This document shows, one piece after another, positions 26,033-34,159 of a DNA stretch of 64,000 nucleotides. This stretch comes from an uncultured bacterium (GTDB lineage Bacteria > Acidobacteriota > Aminicenantia > Aminicenantales > Saccharicenantaceae). Both the position numbers and the translations under genes were made by a program. How positions within the stretch are numbered: the stretch's first letter is position 1; every line of letters begins with the position of its first letter. Under the pieces are notes generated by a model that was not told the origin of the DNA, did no database searches, and worked only from the letters and a program-made list of their open reading frames with translations. The DNA is taken from the NCBI GenBank assembly GCA_937920515.1, contig CALEUG010000004.1, positions 294,191-358,190 of the forward strand, written 5' to 3'.

Positions 26033-27538
26033 TCACTCTGTCTTCTGTTCTGAACCGGCCGGAAATTTAAGGTAATTTTCCTCCCAGACCGGGTCCAGCA
26101 GGGCGGCCACCTTCCGGTCGTATTCCACCAGGCCCTGGTAATATTCGGGGTCGGCCAGGGCCTCGGCCGCGTTGTCGTCGATGGGATGGGGCCGGTGTTT
26201 CTGCAGCAGCGGGTAAAGTTCGCTGAAGTGGTCGCGCATCGGGCAGGGCATAATCCAGTTTTTGACCGGGCCGTCGACTGCCATATTCTTGCCGTAACCA
26301 TAGTCCCGCTGCCATTGCCTCAGGTCGGCGAAAAAGGGATGGGCCCAGACGTCGTTGATGTTCTTGCCCTGGCCGTAGATCTCATAAATGTTGACCGGAG
26401 AGTAAGGAACAAAAACGCAGGGAGTTACCGTGCCATCCCAGTTTACCACCATGTAGCCTCCTGACCGCCCGGCCGAGATGCAGCCGTGGGTGGCCGTGCC
26501 GCTGTTCCAGAAATCAATCAGGAAAATATGGCGGTTGTAGACCAGTTCCCAGGCCCTCCGGTACAGGCGCAGCCGCTGTTCGGGAGAGGGCAGCAGGTCA
26601 AGGGTGAAGGCCCGGCCTATCGGCATGTATTGAAAGACCCAGGCAAAATGCACTCCCTGCCGGTTGAAATAAAAGTCTATAACCTCGTCCGAAAAAACTT
26701 CTTCGGCGTTGTTCCTGGTGACCGTTACCGAGATGCCGAAAAAGACTTTTTCTTTTCGGAGGTTTTCAAAAGCTTGCAGGATGCGGTCGAACACCCCGCG
26801 ACCACGCCTTTTTTCAGTTGTTTCCTGCAGTCCCTCGACCGAAATAGCCGGCATGATGTTGCCGGCCCGGGCCATTCTCCTGGCCAGCTCTTCATCTATC
26901 AGCGTCCCGTTGGTGTACATCAGGAAAAACATGTCTCCGTGTTTTTCCACCAGGTCCATCAGGCTGTGGCCATCGTCTTCGTAAAGCAGGGGCTCGCCTC
27001 CGCTTATTACCATAAAACTGGCTCCCCATAAATCCCGGGCCTCAGTCACCAGGCGGTCCAGAACCGGCCAGGAGAGCTTGATTTCTGTCCGGTCAGAGTC
27101 GGCATAACAGCCGATGCAGTACAGGTTGCATTTCTTGGTGGGGCTGATGAGCATAAAGCCCGGGGGGATCACCCCGTACTGGCTGCGAAACTTCTCCCTT
27201 ATCGGGATTTCTCCTTCGCGGATGATAGCATCGCCTATCAGAATGTTCAGAAGTTTCTTTATGGTCTGCGGTGAAAGCCGGTCTTCGATTATGGCCCTGG
27301 TAACAGTTCTGAGAATGGCGATACCCATTTCGGCCCGGTCGCGGACAGCCCCGGGTGGTTTGTTGCCCATGGCCATGGCCCGCAGGGTGTTCCTGCGTAT
27401 CTGCTTTTCCCAGGCATTGGCCAGCAGGTAAGCGGCCGGTTTTATGGTCTTAAAGACCGGGATTAATCTGGTTATGGTTCTGAGCCTGGCTGCTCTGAGC
27501 TGGCGGCGCCGATAGGCACGTTCTCTTTCGGTAGCCAT
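26033..27538 (-). CDS. Radical SAM protein with SPASM-like C-terminus, substrate unknown
   Basis: A 501-residue protein. After ~130 helical, basic residues the radical SAM motif CNLYCIGC (C-x3-C-x2-C) appears in SPTKKCNLYCIGCYAD, followed by ISGGEPLLYEDDG and the barrel. The C-terminal third has further cysteines in THGCISAGRSGG, GTVTPCVFVP and NWIMPCPMRD, as in SPASM/twitch domains that hold an auxiliary 4Fe-4S cluster. Enzymes of this type modify peptides or cofactors or act in anaerobic maturation, but no precursor peptide or partner is adjacent. It appears monocistronic, with its own promoter at 27629-27656. Confidence 0.82.
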   Translation of the reverse strand: MATERERAYRRRQLRAARLRTITRLIPVFKTIKPAAYLLANAWEKQIRRNTLRAMAMGNKPPGAVRDRAEMGIAILRTVTRAIIEDRLSPQTIKKLLNILIGDAIIREGEIPIREKFRSQYGVIPPGFMLISPTKKCNLYCIGCYADSDRTEIKLSWPVLDRLVTEARDLWGASFMVISGGEPLLYEDDGHSLMDLVEKHGDMFFLMYTNGTLIDEELARRMARAGNIMPAISVEGLQETTEKRRGRGVFDRILQAFENLRKEKVFFGISVTVTRNNAEEVFSDEVIDFYFNRQGVHFAWVFQYMPIGRAFTLDLLPSPEQRLRLYRRAWELVYNRHIFLIDFWNSGTATHGCISAGRSGGYMVVNWDGTVTPCVFVPYSPVNIYEIYGQGKNINDVWAHPFFADLRQWQRDYGYGKNMAVDGPVKNWIMPCPMRDHFSELYPLLQKHRPHPIDDNAAEALADPEYYQGLVEYDRKVAALLDPVWEENYLKFPAGSEQKTE

Positions 27539-28149
27539 GGGAAGTCTCTACCCTCAACCAAAAGCAAGGGCAGTTGAGTTATTACCGGTTTTGAAGAGTA
27601 AAACCCTCTACCCCTGACTACATTTCAAATAATAGGCTCTTTTCAGAGAGTGTCAAGTCAAGATGCCCGCGGCTCCAGCAGAGCCTGGAAAACAATAAAC
27701 AGGCGAGCCAGCTTTAACCATTGCCCTTTCTATCTTATTTATATATAATAATTTAGAGGATGATGATGGGCAAGCAGTTCTATCTGCTCGGGCAGGAATC
27801 GATTGCCCACAGGAAACAGGCAGCTCGGTTTAAGATTATTCTTAATTAAACCATAATGGCCGGGGTGACTTTTCTGGGACATAGACCAGGGGGGCTCCCC
27901 GGCGTTAACTCTCAGCTTTTAAGATTGACCGGGGCTTTTGACAATTTAGAGCGACAGGAGCGAGTAGAATCAGAGATAAATATTCTCGGGCTATCCTTTA
28001 TATAGTGATGGGTAATCCCTGCTCACCTGCAGTATGGGATAAAGATTGCTCGACTTTTCTCTTGCTATTAAATGATATGCCGATCCGAGAGTTGGTCGCT
28101 TTTTAAAGAGCACCGGTCAACTCCTTGGTTACCGACCCGGAAACCAGAA
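27539..28149. other. 611-base gap with a promoter-driven structured segment
   Basis: No conserved gene is visible. A plus-strand promoter (-35 TTGCCC 27721-27726, 17-base spacer, -10 TATAAT 27744-27749) precedes a segment able to fold: GGGCAA/TTGCCC enclosing AGCAG/CTGCT, then GGTTTAA/TTAAACC around 27828-27852. A 29-codon frame (ATG 27760 to stop 27847-27849) lies over the same bases. The rest, 27860-28149, shows nothing I can name. Confidence 0.4.
27629..27656 (-). promoter_or_regulatory. Promoter of the radical SAM gene
   Basis: On the minus strand: perfect -35 TTGACA (27651-27656), 16-base spacer, -10 TATTAT (27629-27634, 5 of 6). The predicted leader is ~85 bases. The spacer contains the short inverted repeat CTCTGAAAAGAG. 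Confidence 0.6.
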
Positions 28150-29541
28150 TTATCGGGTATTCAGATGCCTGTTCTGAAGTTTGGAGTGATTCATCCCATA
28201 GACAAAGTATATCAGCAGTCCGGCGGCCAACCAGGCAGAGAACCGCATCCAGGTCAGGGCTGGCAGGCTGACCATCAGGTATAGGCAAAAGCCTATGGTC
28301 ACCAGCGGAGTGAAAGGCACCAGCGGCGTCCGGAACTTTCTTTCCACCTGGGGCTGGGTGTGCCGCAGCACGATGACCCCGACCGAAACCAGAACGAAGG
28401 CAAACAGGGTGCCTATATTGCAGAGCTCAATGATTACATCGAGTGGAAAAAACCCGGCGATTGCGGCGGTCAGGCCCCCGGTGATCCAGGTGCAGATGGC
28501 CGGGGTGCGGTGTTTGGGATGGACCCTCGAAAAAACTTCGGGCAGCAGGCCATCCCGGGCCATGACCATGAATATCCGGACCTGGCCGTAGACGGTTATC
28601 AGTAGGGTGGAAATCATCCCGATTATGCCGCCGGTGGCCACCAGGGCCCCACCCCAGCGTATGCCAATCCTGGCCAGGGCGGCAGGCAGGGCATTGCCCA
28701 CGTCAATTTCCTTGAACGGTACCAGGCCTGTCAGGACGAAAGCTACGCCCACGTAAAGAACAATAACCACGGCCAGGCACAGCATCAGACCAAGCGGGAC
28801 ATCTTTCTTTGGATTAATAGTTTCTTCAGCGGCGGTGGAGACGGCGTCAAATCCTATGTAGGCGAAGAAGATGATGGCTGCCCCGGCCATTATCCCTTTC
28901 CAGCCAAAGGGGGCAAAGGGCGTCAGGTTGCTTAAATTGACATGGCCTATGCCCAGCACGATGAAAAGTACAATTACCGAAACCTTCAAGACGACGATGA
29001 TGTTGTTGGTGATGGAGCTTTCCCTTATTCCCAGGTAGAGAATCCAGGTTATAAGGAGTGTTATTAAGATGGCTGGCAGGTCGACAATACCCCCGGCCAG
29101 AGGGGTCAGGCAGAGAGCTCTGGGCAATTTCACCCCCAGGTTTTCCAGCAGCCCTATAAAAGTGGTTGACCAGCCTGAAGCCACGGCGCTGCCCGAGACC
29201 AGGTATTCCAGCATCAGGTCCCAGCCGATTATCCAGGCGATAACTTCTCCAAAGGCGGCGTAAGAATAGGAATAGGTGCTTCCGGCCACGGGAAACATGC
29301 TGGCCAGCTCAGAGTAGGTCAGGGCGCAGAGCCCGGCCGTAATGGCGGCGATAATGAAAGACAGCAACACGCCCGGCCCGGCCAGGTGGGCCCCCTGTCC
29401 GGTGGCCACAAAAATTCCAGTGCCCACCACCGAACCTATGCCCAGGGCGGCCAGATCCACCGCCCGCAGGCTCTTGCGGAGCTGGGTATGTTCGGAGGCT
29501 TCCTGCAGGTCTTCCGGCCTTTTCTTGACCCAGAGGTTCAT
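28150..29541 (-). CDS. APC-family amino acid permease (cationic amino acid transporter type)
   Basis: A 463-residue protein with twelve hydrophobic segments. The first helix carries the substrate-backbone binding motif GIGSVVGTGIFVATG, and helix 6 the FFAYIGFDAVSTAAEE motif with ETINPKKDVPLG after it, both typical of the CAT/YhdG group of APC transporters. These are proton-coupled or exchanging uptake systems for amino acids. The Glu-rich soluble N-terminus is short. It is monocistronic, has its own promoter and diverges from the M16 peptidase genes; the actual amino acid cannot be told from sequence. Confidence 0.87.
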   Translation of the reverse strand: MNLWVKKRPEDLQEASEHTQLRKSLRAVDLAALGIGSVVGTGIFVATGQGAHLAGPGVLLSFIIAAITAGLCALTYSELASMFPVAGSTYSYSYAAFGEVIAWIIGWDLMLEYLVSGSAVASGWSTTFIGLLENLGVKLPRALCLTPLAGGIVDLPAILITLLITWILYLGIRESSITNNIIVVLKVSVIVLFIVLGIGHVNLSNLTPFAPFGWKGIMAGAAIIFFAYIGFDAVSTAAEETINPKKDVPLGLMLCLAVVIVLYVGVAFVLTGLVPFKEIDVGNALPAALARIGIRWGGALVATGGIIGMISTLLITVYGQVRIFMVMARDGLLPEVFSRVHPKHRTPAICTWITGGLTAAIAGFFPLDVIIELCNIGTLFAFVLVSVGVIVLRHTQPQVERKFRTPLVPFTPLVTIGFCLYLMVSLPALTWMRFSAWLAAGLLIYFVYGMNHSKLQNRHLNTR

Positions 29542-29582
29542 CCGGCTTCTCCTCGCGCGGTCAAAAATGCTTTAAGTGTTGA

Positions 29583-29611
29583 ATGATACTAATCCTGATT
29601 TAGTTTGACAA
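29583..29611 (-). promoter_or_regulatory. Promoter of the amino acid permease gene
   Basis: On the minus strand: -35 TTGTCA (29606-29611), 17-base spacer, -10 TATCAT (29583-29588), each 5 of 6 to consensus; predicted leader ~35 bases. Confidence 0.55.
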
Positions 29612-29772
29612 GAAAAAAGATAAGTAATAGAAAAAAGTTAGAGTTGTCGGATAAGTGAGGAGAGGGAAGAGAAAAAGCTCTCTTTCGTCATAAATAAAGG
29701 ATTAGTTTTATTTCCGGCTAACCCGGATGGTAGTTAACAGAAATAATTTTTTCTAAAGGAGGAGGTGACGGC

Positions 29773-31260
29773 ATGAACCCGAGAAAAGCAGCGGTTCTCT
29801 GGCTGGGCTGCTTCTTGCTTCTGGCCCTGAGCGCCATGGCCATGGCCCAGGTCAGGCTGGAAGTCAAGGAACATGTCCTGGCCAACGGGATGAAAATCCT
29901 GATGATTCCCCGGCCCGGCGTGCCCCGGGTGGTCTGTCACGTTTACTACAAGGTCGGCTCCATCAACGAGCGGCCGGGCATTACCGGCATCGCCCATCTC
30001 CTTGAACACATGATGTTCAAGGGCACGAAGATGATGGGTGTAACCGATTTTGAAGCCGATGCGGCCATCGACCGGCAGATCGACGAGCTGATGGATAAGA
30101 TCTACCGGGAGAAATTCTGGAAGCAGAACGGCGACCAGCAGAAGATAGCTGAGTGGCAAAAGCAGGTGGACGAGCTGGTCAGGGCCCAGAAGAAGTACAT
30201 CATCAAGGACCACCTCTGGGAAACCTACATGAAAAACGGCGGCACCGGTCTGAACGCTTCGACTTCTGACGAGGTTACAGGCTACTATGTAACCCTTCCG
30301 GCCAACAAGGTGGAGCTGCAGATGCTCCTGGAATCGGACCGGATGATGAACGCCTGCTTCCGCGAGTTCTACTCTGAAAAAGACGTGGTAATGGAAGAAA
30401 GAAGGCTCAGCGAGAACAGCCCCGGTTTCCTGTTTAACGAGCAGGTCCGGGCGGCCTTCTATGTTGGTTCCCCCTATCACTGGCAGGTCATCGGCTGGAT
30501 GGACGACCTGAAAAGAATCACCAAGAAGGACTTGGTCGAATTCAACCGGAAATACTACATTCCCAACAACGCCGTGGCCATCTACGTGGGTGACTTCAAG
30601 CCAGAAGAAATCATTCAGCTGGCCGAAAAGTACTTTGGCCGGATTCCAAGAGGCGAAGATGTCGAGCCGATCAGGACCAGTGTTCCGCCCCAGTATTCTG
30701 AGAAGAGGATGTACGGCCAGGGCCCCGGGATGCCCAACCTGCAGATGTGGTTTCATATCCCGGCCGAAGGGCACCCTGATGTTCCGGCCCTGAACATCCT
30801 GTCAGGGATTCTGTCGGGAGAGACCGGGCGACTGACCAGGTCCTTAGTCCAGGAGAAGGATGTAGCCGTCAGGGCCATGGCCATGGCCAGGCCACAGTGG
30901 TATACCGGTGCCTTTACCTTCAACGTCATTCCCAAGATGCAAAAGGGCGTAAAACCAGAGGACCTGGAAAAGCACGTCTGGGATGAAATCGAAAAGATCA
31001 AGAAAGATGGCGTGACCGCGGACGAACTGCAGAAAGCCAAGAACCGGACCGAGGCCAGTTTCATCCGGAGTCTGGAGAGCCCCATGTTCCTGGCGATGAG
31101 AGTCGGCCGGGCCGAACTCCACCGGGGCTGGCGGTCTCTTCTAACTGACCTGGAAGACCTGAAAAAAGTGACCGCCGAGGATGTGAAAAAGGTGGCGGCC
31201 AGGTATTTTGTCAGGGACAACTGCCTGGTGGCCGTCTACAGCCGCGGTCAGGGAAGATAA
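29773..31260 (+). CDS. Secreted M16-family zinc metallopeptidase, catalytic subunit
   Basis: A 495-residue peptidase of the insulinase/mitochondrial-processing type. A signal peptide ends at MAMAQ (residue ~26). The inverted zinc motif HLLEH lies at residues 75-79, and the distal ligand is probably in EKDVVMEERRL. Between them sits an extra helical, Lys/Gln-rich insertion of ~70 residues (DRQIDELMDKIYREKFWKQN and following), larger than in classic M16 enzymes. The strong ribosome site AAAGGAGGAGG precedes the ATG. It pairs with the next gene, 12 bases away, as the two-subunit periplasmic peptidases do. Confidence 0.9.
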   Translation: MNPRKAAVLWLGCFLLLALSAMAMAQVRLEVKEHVLANGMKILMIPRPGVPRVVCHVYYKVGSINERPGITGIAHLLEHMMFKGTKMMGVTDFEADAAIDRQIDELMDKIYREKFWKQNGDQQKIAEWQKQVDELVRAQKKYIIKDHLWETYMKNGGTGLNASTSDEVTGYYVTLPANKVELQMLLESDRMMNACFREFYSEKDVVMEERRLSENSPGFLFNEQVRAAFYVGSPYHWQVIGWMDDLKRITKKDLVEFNRKYYIPNNAVAIYVGDFKPEEIIQLAEKYFGRIPRGEDVEPIRTSVPPQYSEKRMYGQGPGMPNLQMWFHIPAEGHPDVPALNILSGILSGETGRLTRSLVQEKDVAVRAMAMARPQWYTGAFTFNVIPKMQKGVKPEDLEKHVWDEIEKIKKDGVTADELQKAKNRTEASFIRSLESPMFLAMRVGRAELHRGWRSLLTDLEDLKKVTAEDVKKVAARYFVRDNCLVAVYSRGQGR

Positions 31261-31272
31261 GGAGGGATGACC

Positions 31273-32739
31273 ATGAAAAACTTAACAGCGGCGATATTAG
31301 TTATCCTGCTGGCCTTTTCTTCTTTCAGCCTGGTGTCGGCCCAGGTCAACAAGCCAGAAGAGCTGAAGTTCCCTCCGCTCAAATTCGAACCGCCCAACCC
31401 GGCTGACTTCCGGGTGGTCCTGGCTAACGGGCTGCGGGCTTATATAAGGGAGATGAGAGCACTGCCCATTGTCAACATCACGGCCATCATTAACACGGGC
31501 AAACTCTACGTTCCGAAGGAAAAAGCCGGGCTGGATACCCTGCTTTCAGAATGTCTGATCAAGGGCGGTACCAGGACCCGGACCGGCCAGGAGATTGAAG
31601 AGAGGATAGATTTCCTGGGCGGGACCCTGAATTTCTCGGTAGGGGAGAGAACAGCGACTCTTTCCATGTCGGTCCTGAGCAAGGACCTGGATGAAGGGCT
31701 GGCCATTTTCTTCGATGTCCTGATGAATCCCGAGTTCAGAGAGGACAGCCTTAACCTGGCCAGGGGAAGGCTGATAGAGCAGATGCGCTCGGCCAACGAC
31801 AACCCCAGCCTGGTGCTCAACCGGGAATTCCAGAAAGTCCTCTACGGCGAGCATCCTTTGACCTACGAGGCCACCAGGGCCACGGTTGAAGGCCTGACTC
31901 AGGCCGACCTGAAAGCTTTCCACGGCAAGTACTTTTTCCCCAAGAATATCATACTGGCCGCGGCCGGCGATTTCAGCCGGGAGCAGCTAAAGACAAAGAT
32001 AAACAAGTATGCGGGCAGGTGGTCCAACAGGTCCCTGTCCTTTCCGGCCATTGGCAAGAATTTCCCCGAGCCCGAACCGGGGGTCTATTTCATCCAGAAG
32101 AAAATCAACCAGGGCTATGTTTCCGTGGGTCACCTGGGCATTGAAGACACCAACCCGGACTACTTTGCCGTGCAGGTGATGAATTTCATCCTGGGCGGCG
32201 GGAGCTTCACCTCCAGGATTACTTCCAAGGTGCGGTCGGATGAAGGTCTGGCTTACAACACCGGCAGCCGTTTCACCTACAGGTGGGGTTTCCCCGGAAC
32301 TTTCTCCGGCTACGTCCAGACCAAGTCGGAAACGGTCGGCTATGCCATTTCTCTCATCCTGAAGGAGTTTGACCGCATCCGGAAAGAACCGGTATCTGAG
32401 GCCGAAATGGAAACGGCCATCAACTACTACCTGGAGAGCTTCGCCGATTTCTTCCAGAGCCCGATAGCAACCATGGTTAATTTTGCCAATCTGGAACTGC
32501 AGGGCAAGCCCATGAATTACTACTCGACCTACCTGGATAAGATCAGGGCAGTGACCAGAGACAGGGTTATGGAAGTGGCCAGGAAGTACATCCAGCCGGA
32601 GAAGATGGTCATCATGATCGTCGGAGACTTTGAACCCTGCAACAAAGGCTCGGAAAAATTCCCCGGCCCCCTGGAAAGGCTGGGAAAAATTCACCGGGTC
32701 AAGCTGCTCGACCCGCTAACCGGGCAGCTGGTGGAGTGA
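31273..32739 (+). CDS. Secreted M16-family peptidase, non-catalytic subunit
   Basis: A 488-residue partner of the preceding protease. The ATG at 31273 (MKNLTAAILVILLAFSS) is used because GGAGGG lies 6 bases upstream; an ATG at 31267 would touch that site. A signal peptide ends near VSAQ. The fold is M16-like (LANGLRAYIREMRALPIVNI, VRSDEGLAYNTGSRFTYRWG), but the HxxEH position reads LLSECLIKGG, so zinc is not bound. In characterised pairs the inactive chain supplies the Arg/Tyr that binds the peptide C-terminus. An intrinsic terminator follows. Confidence 0.88.
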   Translation: MKNLTAAILVILLAFSSFSLVSAQVNKPEELKFPPLKFEPPNPADFRVVLANGLRAYIREMRALPIVNITAIINTGKLYVPKEKAGLDTLLSECLIKGGTRTRTGQEIEERIDFLGGTLNFSVGERTATLSMSVLSKDLDEGLAIFFDVLMNPEFREDSLNLARGRLIEQMRSANDNPSLVLNREFQKVLYGEHPLTYEATRATVEGLTQADLKAFHGKYFFPKNIILAAAGDFSREQLKTKINKYAGRWSNRSLSFPAIGKNFPEPEPGVYFIQKKINQGYVSVGHLGIEDTNPDYFAVQVMNFILGGGSFTSRITSKVRSDEGLAYNTGSRFTYRWGFPGTFSGYVQTKSETVGYAISLILKEFDRIRKEPVSEAEMETAINYYLESFADFFQSPIATMVNFANLELQGKPMNYYSTYLDKIRAVTRDRVMEVARKYIQPEKMVIMIVGDFEPCNKGSEKFPGPLERLGKIHRVKLLDPLTGQLVE

Positions 32740-32811
32740 GTTCTGCCCGGGGGAGAATGAATCTATCCCGGGAAAGCTGGTTGCAGTATAAGCTGCGGAG
32801 GATTTGAACAG

Positions 32812-32843
32812 AGGGCAGCCTGCGGGCTGCCCTTTTTGTTTTT
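32812..32843 (+). terminator. Intrinsic terminator of the M16 operon
   Basis: AGGGCAGCC and GGCTGCCCT form a perfect 9-base stem with loop TGCG, followed by TTTTGTTTTT. It lies 72 bases after the second M16 gene. Confidence 0.9.
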
Positions 32844-33246
32844 GCCCGTGAGTGGCAACCCGGGTAAAAGCACAGGTGATGATGTCAAAGACTTTGCCCG
32901 GGGAAAGGGGATATTGGAGGCAGCAGAATCTGACCTTCTCGTTTACAGAAGGCCGGCTGTTATCAAAATTTTACAAGAAGAGAGGGAAATCGGCCCCACC
33001 CTATCCGTCATCTTCCTGAGGATACAGGCCCATGAAAAATTAAACAGCATCAACAAAAATTTCAGCTATCAGGGCAACAAATTTTTTTTGATTCGTATTT
33101 AACAGTGAAGATGAGATATATAACCTATAACCGGGTTTTGATGGGGCCTGATCAGGCCTGTTCCCGGCCCTTAAATCCTGAAATTGGTCTGTCGTATTTA
33201 AAAAGTGGCATAAATTAATTATTAAAATTAAAAAGGAGGGTAGGCT
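32844..33246. other. 403-base gap before the small barrel protein gene
   Basis: No convincing gene. A perfect 14-base palindrome GGCCTGATCAGGCC occurs at 33145-33158, and 13 bases of it (CTGATCAGGCCTG, 33148-33160) recur at 1874-1886 in another gap. The final ~60 bases are AT-rich and end in the ribosome site AAGGAGGG; I could not choose a convincing promoter there. Confidence 0.4.
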
Positions 33247-33924
33247 ATGGACCGCAAGATTGTCTTCTTGATCCTGGTAGTGTTTCTGGCCACGGCTGCT
33301 TCTCCAGCCGGCCTCCAGACCGATTTCAGGTTCTCGGGCGGGCTGGCCATGGGCAGGTACCAGGGCTTGCCGACAGTATTTGGCATCCCGGAACTCCGCT
33401 ATCAGAATGCCTGGCGAACGGGGTTCGGGCTGGGAACTGGCCTGGAATTAAAAGTGCCCCGGGCTCCGCTTAGCTTCATCCTGGGTCTCGGCTACCTCCA
33501 GAAAGGGTCGGACCTGGAGATTTATTACCTGGATACCAGGACCGGGTCTTATCTTTACAGGCTCGGCACGCTGAGCCAGACCGGACTGGTAAAGATAGGG
33601 CCGGATATGAAAATAGCTCCCTATCTTCTGGCCGGGTACGAGCTGGCTTTTATTTTGAGTCACCGGGGACAGTCTTTCGGTTCTTCTCCCGGCGGGCCGG
33701 ATTCTGACCTTAAGCCGGATACCAGGAAGCTCGATGCCGGACTGGTGGCTGGAGCCGGCCTGGAATTCAGGCTGGAGAAAATCAGCCCGTTCGTTGAGTT
33801 CTGCTATTTTCACGGTCTGAGCAACCTGAGCCGCGGGACGGGAACCCTGGAATATTACACGACCATCAAGAGCCGGGCCCTGCTTTTAAGCGCCGGGTTG
33901 AAGTTCGGACGGAAAAAGACCTGA
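33247..33924 (+). CDS. Small outer-membrane beta-barrel protein (porin/OMP_b-brl type)
   Basis: A 225-residue protein with a cleavable signal peptide (MDRKIVFLILVVFLATAASPAG). The mature part shows about eight amphipathic beta strands, for example TGFGLGTGLELKVPR, LSFILGLGYLQKGSDLEIYY, APYLLAGYELAFIL and GLVAGAGLEFRL, as in eight-stranded outer-membrane barrels of the OMP_b-brl group common in Bacteroidota and Acidobacteriota. The last residues, LLLSAGLKFGRKKT, form a final strand. It appears to be a single-gene transcript. The role is unknown. Confidence 0.72.
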   Translation: MDRKIVFLILVVFLATAASPAGLQTDFRFSGGLAMGRYQGLPTVFGIPELRYQNAWRTGFGLGTGLELKVPRAPLSFILGLGYLQKGSDLEIYYLDTRTGSYLYRLGTLSQTGLVKIGPDMKIAPYLLAGYELAFILSHRGQSFGSSPGGPDSDLKPDTRKLDAGLVAGAGLEFRLEKISPFVEFCYFHGLSNLSRGTGTLEYYTTIKSRALLLSAGLKFGRKKT

Positions 33925-34159
33925 GAACTCTGGCGGGGTAAATCCAGGCTGCAACCGGGAGGTTACCAGCCGGAAAATGCCGGCCTGTTATTGATTAAAT
34001 TTTTTTTCTTCAGGCCAGCAGAGATAGGTGTAGAGCTGGTGAACCCCCGGCCCTGATTAAAGTGCTGGACAGCTGCTTTCAGTCCGCCCGGCGGGAGAAA
34101 ATTATTAAATTAATTGATGTTAATAAAAACTGCTATCGGCATCCTCTATGTCGTGGGCT

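Noticed and set aside
32836..33102. An 88-codon plus-strand frame after the M16 genes
   Set aside because: It begins inside the T-run of an intrinsic terminator, has no ribosome site and its translation resembles no protein.
33973..34013. Terminator-like GCCGG/CCGGC hairpin after the small barrel gene
   Set aside because: The stem is only five bases with a bulge, and the T-run is about 15 bases away.
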